Shown here one piece after another: positions 61,101 to 64,000 of a stretch of DNA of 64,000 nt. The stretch spans positions 62,001 through 126,000 of the forward strand of contig JAVSML010024349.1 in the NCBI GenBank assembly GCA_038503035.1, in the 5' to 3' direction. The notes beneath the pieces are model-generated. The model was not told the DNA's origin. It saw nothing but the letters and a program-made list of their open reading frames with translations, and searched no databases. The stretch is from Crocodylus rhombifer (Eukaryota > Chordata > Crocodylia > Crocodylidae). Made by a program: the position numbers and the translations under genes. How positions within the stretch are numbered: the first letter of the stretch is position 1; the number at the start of each line of letters is the position of its first letter.

Positions 61101-61222
61101 CCCCCCGGCGCCCGCGGTACCTCGCCCTCCCTGGGCCCCAGCTTGGGGTTGTAGATAAAGAAGCTGAGCAGGGCCGGGGCGAGCTGCTTCTCCTGGCCCG
61201 CTCCCCCCGCCGCCGCCGCCAT
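37139..61222 (-). CDS. CCZ1: Vacuolar fusion protein CCZ1 homolog, complete
   Basis: CCZ1 pairs with MON1; the dimer is the nucleotide-exchange factor that loads Rab7 on late endosomes/lysosomes. Fifteen coding exons in transcript order (+ coordinates): 61121-61222, 58253-58350, 58061-58154, 57886-57963, 56916-56963, 56233-56316, 52574-52749, 49072-49153, 47511-47572, 46340-46451, 45642-45675, 45100-45217, 40207-40365, 38281-38408, 37139-37194. They sum to 1431 bases, 476 residues plus TGA (human 482). It starts MAAAAGGAGQEKQ; longin-type blocks include LLSFFIYNP, ILFYHPNEVEKNEKIRNVG, SLHTQKNRQFFNEPEENFW, FFPLDKMTYLKIQSFI and FKFIYFNHMNLAEKSTV; it ends CATQFNNIFFLD. Near-identity to human is visible in almost every exon. 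The start was chosen at 61222 because it is the ATG with A at -3 and G at +4 and matches the human N-terminus. No stop or frameshift is seen. Confidence 0.97.
38281..38408 (-). CDS. CCZ1: CCZ1 exon 14
   Basis: Acceptor TCTCTTACAG, donor GTAAGG. Encodes VDEDEEIIVKAMSDYWVVGK, ELYVILNQKNANLIEVN. Confidence 0.96.
40207..40365 (-). CDS. CCZ1: CCZ1 exon 13
   Basis: Encodes SEKEPQFKFIYFNHMNLAEK and LTSVHPDLMKILGDINSDF. The donor reads GTGATT, a weak site, on the far side of an A-run. It follows a 4.7-kb intron. Confidence 0.95.
41990..42075 (+). mobile_element. CR1 3'-end fragment
   Basis: GGCAGGGCGTTGGACTAGAT then CCCTTCCAGCCCTACGATTC and TATG is the conserved 3' UTR end of CR1, + orientation. 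Confidence 0.75.
42786..42808. repeat. (CT)n microsatellite
   Basis: Uninterrupted CT dinucleotides after a TCTTT lead. Confidence 0.8.
43601..44229. mobile_element. hAT-like element with degenerate internal repeats
   Basis: The right end AAGTTTGACACCCCTG is a typical hAT terminus; the left CACCTTGTGTCAAAC resembles its inverse. The interior has recurring CATGCAGCATATGCCAC-like words. No clear 8-bp duplication is found, so the left border is uncertain. Confidence 0.55.
45100..45217 (-). CDS. CCZ1: CCZ1 exon 12
   Basis: Acceptor GTTTATAG. The donor G|GTTTGT is weak, but phase demands it. Encodes NPLTLDFCRKLDSIVGPQLT then LASDICEQYNINKR. Confidence 0.94.
45642..45675 (-). CDS. CCZ1: CCZ1 exon 11 (34 bp)
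   Basis: Very short exon, AMSAAVCFMID, acceptor TTTGTTTCAG, donor GTAAGT, phase 0 to 1. Too short for ORF-based finding; fixed by homology and phase. Confidence 0.94.
46340..46451 (-). CDS. CCZ1: CCZ1 exon 10
   Basis: Acceptor GGTTTTTAG, donor GTACCA. Encodes FLTGPLNLNDPEAKCRFPKI and YEELHLIVYK. Confidence 0.96.
47511..47572 (-). CDS. CCZ1: CCZ1 exon 9
   Basis: Acceptor TTTTTCAG, donor GTAGTA, phase 0 to 2. Encodes LAGRDSPIRAEMPGNLQHYG. Confidence 0.95.
47890..48025 (-). mobile_element. CR1 3'-end fragment, crocodilian-like
   Basis: TTCATAGATTTCATAGATAT, GGGCTGGAAGGGACCT and CCAGTCCAGCCCCCC mark a CR1 3' terminus reading on the minus strand; 5'-truncated after about 130 bases. It abuts a MIR fragment. 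Confidence 0.75.
48070..48185 (+). mobile_element. MIR-type SINE fragment
   Basis: GCTCAGGGTCCCAAAGAGTC, TGTGGCAGAGCCAGAAATTA, CAAGTCCTAGACAAGTGCC and ACAAGACCATACTT follow the MIR core and 3' half. Confidence 0.6.
49072..49153 (-). CDS. CCZ1: CCZ1 exon 8
   Basis: Acceptor CTGTTCCAG, donor GTAGGG. Encodes SGLEQDDMRILYKYLTTSLF and PRHMEPE. Confidence 0.96.
49262..50195. repeat. Unclassified GC-rich interspersed sequence in CCZ1 intron 7
   Basis: Sharply GC-richer than its flanks, with no homology in any frame; it begins around GTGGCGGGTGCCAGTGCC. It could be an LTR or other repeat, but I find no inverted ends or clear target duplication. Confidence 0.35.
50196..52573. other. CCZ1 intron 7, remaining part
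   Basis: AT-rich intron of about 2.4 kb; no element recognised. Confidence 0.5.
52574..52749 (-). CDS. CCZ1: CCZ1 exon 7
   Basis: Largest CCZ1 exon; acceptor TTTCCTCAG, donor GTAGGT, ends in phase 2. Encodes YLQTLHLQSCDLLDVF, GISFFPLDKMTYLKIQ and VKYTAFLYNDQLIW. Confidence 0.97.
52750..56232. other. CCZ1 intron 6
   Basis: 3.5 kb AT-rich intron. Only an (AT/GATA)-like patch near 53702-53725 stands out; no element or gene is recognised. Confidence 0.5.
56233..56316 (-). CDS. CCZ1: CCZ1 exon 6
   Basis: 28 codons, phase 0/0, donor GTAAGT. Encodes LFNGTFHKAMDDGG then LKERLEKFFHR. Confidence 0.96.
56916..56963 (-). CDS. CCZ1: CCZ1 exon 5 (48 bp)
   Basis: 16 codons, phase 0/0, donor GTAAGG. Encodes DKVYSSVLQQCYSMYK. 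Confidence 0.95.
57886..57963 (-). CDS. CCZ1: CCZ1 exon 4
   Basis: 26 codons, phase 0/0, donor GTAACA. Encodes VVRNPIIE, DGKPVIEYQEEELL. Confidence 0.96.
58061..58154 (-). CDS. CCZ1: CCZ1 exon 3
   Basis: Acceptor GTCCTAG (read on -), donor GTATTT. Encodes TFSPSKPAKSLHTQ and FFNEPEENFWMVM, essentially identical to human. Confidence 0.96.
58253..58350 (-). CDS. CCZ1: CCZ1 exon 2
   Basis: Acceptor AATTTTAG, donor GTATTA, phase 0 to 2. Encodes KKILFYHPNEVEKNEK and CEAIVQFTR. Confidence 0.95.
59326..59847. mobile_element. 522-bp hAT nonautonomous element with perfect target duplication
   Basis: Starts CAGTGGTTCCCAAC and ends AGAGTACCACTG. Both flanks are ATCTACTT (59318-59325 and 59848-59855). 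The interior repeats similar blocks (CCCATGTGTCTGGT / CCCATGTGCCTGTT; AGGAAGGGCT twice), suggesting an internal duplication. No transposase. Confidence 0.88.
59978..60169 (-). repeat. Left arm of large inverted repeat
   Basis: About 192 bases; the reverse complement matches 62497-62692 with roughly ten differences by eye. Lies in CCZ1 intron 1. Shared words include GGGAAGGGTCCTGATGTACA (minus reading). Confidence 0.85.
60171..60413. mobile_element. Fold-back (palindromic) MITE
   Basis: Left arm CTGGTTTTCTCCGATTTTAA ... TGAAACACCACTA. The right arm's reverse complement starts CCTGGTTTTCTCTGATTTAA and passes AAGTAACCCCAAATCCA and TTAATGAAACACCACTA. The loop is only about 13 bases (GATCTATAT). 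A half copy at 4261 shows it is a dispersed family. Confidence 0.85.
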
Positions 61223-61430
61223 CCTGCGCCTGCAGCGAGCGAGCCGGAGGCCAGCGGCCGCCACACACCATCGGGGAATAGCCCGGAGCCTCCGCCGCTG
61301 CCGGCACAGACCGGCGCAGCACTTCCTCCTTCCCTCGTGCCCCGGAAGAGGACGGCGCCGACCCGGAAATGCTCCAGCAGCTCCCCGGGGGGAGAGAGGA
61401 AGGAGCGCCCCCTGTGGGGAGAGAGCGTGT
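60600..61430 (-). promoter_or_regulatory. CCZ1: CpG-island promoter region of CCZ1
   Basis: GC-rich and CpG-dense stretch around CCZ1 exon 1, in contrast to the AT-rich flanks. ETS-type cores CCGGAA occur at 61342-61347 and 61363-61368, and GATGGCGGC (YY1-like) overlaps the start codon. No TATA box is evident. The transcription start cannot be placed from sequence alone. Several long ORFs here are by-products of GC richness. Confidence 0.7.
61121..61222 (-). CDS. CCZ1: CCZ1 coding exon 1
   Basis: ATG at 61222-61220 (GCAGGATGG context), 34 codons, donor GTACCG, phase 0. Alanine/glycine-rich start then LLSFFIYNPKLGPREGE. Lies inside the CpG island. Confidence 0.95.
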
Positions 61431-62496
61431 TAGGGCAATTTCCCTCCCAATGCTGCCAGAAACAAATGAGGAATAAGACGCTTAACCACTGGCCACGTTC
61501 TGACAAAAATGTAAAACCTGAGAAGTGTCAGAAGTGTGTGTTAAACACGGAGGTTGCAGTTGCTTAAATGAATGCAGGTAGATTAAATGTGCTGGTCAAC
61601 AAGGAAGCAAGGCCTGCTAATGCAACGCTTTATAAAGGGATGTTGTGGAGTCTAAATCACTTGCCATTTGTTGATATTCAGCTGGTGGTGTTTCTAAGAG
61701 TTATGATCTAGTTCAACTACAAATCACTGGGCTCGATTTGAAAAATATTTTATGGCCTCTCTAACTGAAGTAGGTTAGGGCAGAGGTATTGAACTCTGCA
61801 CCTTACAAAGCTGTTTTGGCAAAGTTGTGCTTAGAGAAACGTACAGTAAAGTTGCAAGCAAGTTGAGAAGGGTACTATTTGAAAAATAAGCATGCTTCCA
61901 TTCTCTTTCACCTGATCTCCATTACTTATTTGCAACATTGTCTCCAAGGTTGGCTTTGTCCTGCTGTTGTATACAGGTTACCCTTGTATCACAGTAGGAT
62001 TGGACATCATTAAATATATTCTGCAGTAGGTGATGATTTTCCTAGAAATGCAAGGCTTCATTAACCGTTCTGTTATTCCAATGTGGAGTTATGCTTTCAT
62101 AAAACAGCAGTAATGAACCAAGAACACCATCTTTAAGAGTAAAGCTTGTAAGCATCATGGTGGTGTAAATTAACATCCAGTCTAAATAAGACTGTCAATG
62201 CCAACTTAACTGTGCCACTAGTGAAGGATTCACAGAAAATAAAAAATTATCAAGGCTGCAATTAAAAGGGGATGGATGATACTATTCCAATACATGCAGT
62301 TTTCATTCAGGTCTCTCTTTTTTTCTCTTCTAGGTTAATCTCAGAGTAGCAGTTGAGCCTGCTTATGAAAGATAAAGAGATGGATATAACATAGCTAGTG
62401 AGTGTTACAGGCAAGGTGACCTGAGGAGAACTTCAATCAAAGTTTTAATCAGTCTGAGTTCTGTGAGTAGAGACTAAGTAAGGATCCAAGAGTTTG
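61431..62496. other. Upstream flank of CCZ1
   Basis: AT-rich, no gene recognised; the only ORF crossing the promoter edge is short and lacks homology. Confidence 0.5.
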
Positions 62497-62692
62497 ACCT
62501 AACATATGTAAATAATTCAGTACAAAATGAAAGTTAGTAGAAACGGTGATATTACCAGCCGCTTATCCTTTCAGCTGTCTCTTGGCCCTGTGCACATTGG
62601 GAAGGGTCCTGATGTACAGGGGGGCTGGGAAATAGATGCTGCTGCAGAGCTCTTCTGGCCTTCTGTACATAGAGACAAGCCCCATACCTAGC
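62497..62692 (+). repeat. Right arm of large inverted repeat
   Basis: Matches the reverse complement of 59978-60169, starting ACCTAACATATGTAAATAAT and ending around GAGACAAGCCCCAT. Lies about 1.3 kb upstream of the CCZ1 start. Confidence 0.85.
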
Positions 62693-62800
62693 AGGGCTTC
62701 TCTTCACAGCCAGGAGCTGTCCCGGAGCAGTCCCACTTCTGGGGTAACTCCCAGCCAGCTCAGGGCTGCATGGAGATTTCCGTGAGTATGTGTAGACGTA

Positions 62801-62900
62801 TGTGTAGATGGTGACGCTTTACTGCGCAGCAAATTAGTCTCATGAGACAACAAATTATTAACTAATCTACTGGGCAATAAAGCGTCTCATGTAGACGCAC
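62801..62900. mobile_element. About 100-bp MITE
   Basis: TGTGTAGATGGTGACGCTTT / reverse complement of right end TGCGTCTACATGAGACGCTT, near-perfect inverted ends followed by ACTGCGCA / ATTGCCCA. Same group as 11752 and 8312. Confidence 0.65.
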
Positions 62901-62904
62901 CCTG

Positions 62905-63397
62905 TGTGTGCCAGATTGGGGTCCCATAACTCTAACCTGAATTGGGGTCCACTGCCCTGTACTGTCCCAATCCTGTGTATGTTGAATGGGGCCCAATGCC
63001 CTTTCCCAGGCCCCAGCCCCTATCCCATGCATGCTGATTTGGGCCCCACCATCTTGGCCCCATGTATGTTGGATTGGGCCCTGGTCCTGCTCATGCTGGA
63101 TCAGGCTCTAGTCCTTCATGCATTAGACTGGGCCCCAGCCACATGTGCACCAGATGTGGCCCATACCCTGACCCTGGCCCTGCACATGCCATATTGAGCC
63201 CATTGCTCCAGTACCAGCTCCCTGCTTGCTGGTGGGAACCTACATGTATGTCATCTGGCCCATAGGGCTCAGAAATTTGGCAGAGGGGAGGCTGGCAGTG
63301 TTAACTACCACTACTCCTGCCTGCCAAATTTCAGGATGCTTGGGGAGCCCCACGGGCCAGATCTGGCAGGTGGCATGCGGTTAAGCACCCCGATTTA
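62905..63397. repeat. Degenerate ~36-bp tandem repeats plus hAT-like end
   Basis: About nine degenerate units of the type TGTATGTTGGATTGGGCCC from 62905 to 63205, then a hAT-like tail (GGGCCAGATCTGGCAGG). Probably the interior and end of one hAT-like element. Confidence 0.5.
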
Positions 63398-64000
63398 TAG
63401 TTTTTATTAGGATTTGCTAATAGTATTGTTTGTAATATATAATCTCTTACCAAGTTTTGACCCCCTCCCAATTGTGTGAAACCATTAATATTTTATTGTT
63501 TTCCTGTAATAAGAAGCTAACTACAACTAGGTTAGTAGAGGATTTTTTTAGTTTACACACCTGGATTCAGGTCCTGTGTCCTAATACAATGCTCACTCCA
63601 TGGTACAAGGCTGAGTCTTTAAATTACTTCGCCACATTTTACACTGTACATAAACAGAATGAGGTTCTGAGTGAATAAAGTACTTCAGCTTGTGCTTCAG
63701 TTTAAACTTGTGCTAAAATGAAAACCTGTTGAGATAAAAGTATGTAAATATCTGCTTAAGTACTTTGGCAGTAGGGATGTATATAAGCATGAACTTGAAT
63801 ACTTCGCTGAATCAGAAAAAATAGAAATCTTGTAAGACAATGAGGTAAAAATATTTCTGCCAAAAATATGGATCTTTTATAATCAGTGCCACCAAAGACT
63901 CATAAGCCATCAACATAAAATTTAGGGACCTAGAATAACCATATGTCTTTGCAATAATAGTAGTAATCCATACTGTGGATACATATATAAAACTGTCAAT
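63398..64000. other. Right-edge intergenic sequence
   Basis: AT-rich; no gene or repeat recognised. Confidence 0.5.

Larger units (their letters stand above)
58351..61120. other. CCZ1 intron 1
   Basis: 2.8 kb. The 3' half of the + coordinates (59326-60413) is packed with a hAT element, one arm of a large inverted repeat and a fold-back MITE; the rest is plain, apart from an A17 run near 58704. Confidence 0.6.

Noticed and set aside
60581..61154. Long ORFs on both strands around the CCZ1 promoter
   Set aside because: CpG-island composition removes stop codons; only the minus frame from 61222 matches CCZ1, and it leaves the exon at 61121.
61222..61264. Earlier in-frame CCZ1 start at 61264
   Set aside because: The codon there is GTG, not ATG, and the extension does not match the human N-terminus; the ATG at 61222 has a strong context.

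Overview
The window is vertebrate nuclear DNA. It has short exons in long AT-rich introns, GT-AG junctions, one CpG island, and relics of CR1 LINEs, Penelope-like elements, hAT/MITE DNA transposons and MIR-type SINEs. The CR1 3' ends carry TTTCATAG-type octamers and a 'TTAGGGCTGGAAGGGACCT' signature that I associate with crocodilian genomes. A crocodilian (alligator-like) source is my best inference; turtle is the main alternative. It is not prokaryotic, so there are no operons, ribosome binding sites or CRISPR arrays.

Two protein-coding genes meet tail to tail. On the + strand, positions 1-36023 hold 20 exons of RSPH10B, a MORN-repeat radial-spoke-head protein of motile cilia. The 5' end lies upstream of the window; 881 residues are visible, ending in a lysine tail. 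On the - strand, 61222-37139 holds all 15 coding exons of CCZ1, half of the MON1-CCZ1 complex that activates Rab7 on late endosomes. It is complete at 476 residues. Every exon phase closes in both genes, so both look intact. The same tail-to-tail pair is known in human (7p22). The two genes' functions are unrelated. The only physical coupling seen is about 1.1 kb of shared 3' flank, where opposite-strand poly(A) signals interleave.

Region by region. 1-3526: RSPH10B exons 1-5, encoding MORN repeats. 3527-7585: an intron holding a decayed CR1 LINE with ORF1-esterase, endonuclease and RT remnants. 7586-19797: exons 6-15, with a 510-bp TIR element, Penelope tails, a hAT element nested in one tail, and a 1.29-kb solo LTR. 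19798-26037: an intron dominated by a Penelope-like element (RT and GIY-YIG remnants, - strand) that has itself been hit by a hAT element with perfect 8-bp duplications, a 5'-truncated CR1 and a GC-rich insert. 26038-36023: the last five exons, another hAT element with perfect duplications, and a MIR. 37139-61222: CCZ1, with mostly plain introns. 60600-61430: the CpG-island promoter of CCZ1. 61431-64000: upstream flank with no gene seen.

The most interesting structures are the nested transposon stack at 20-25.6 kb; a roughly 190-bp near-identical inverted repeat flanking the CCZ1 promoter; a fold-back MITE abutting one of its arms; and a group of hAT elements with perfect 8-bp target duplications. 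I found no convincing new protein system. The unexplained material is repeat biology.
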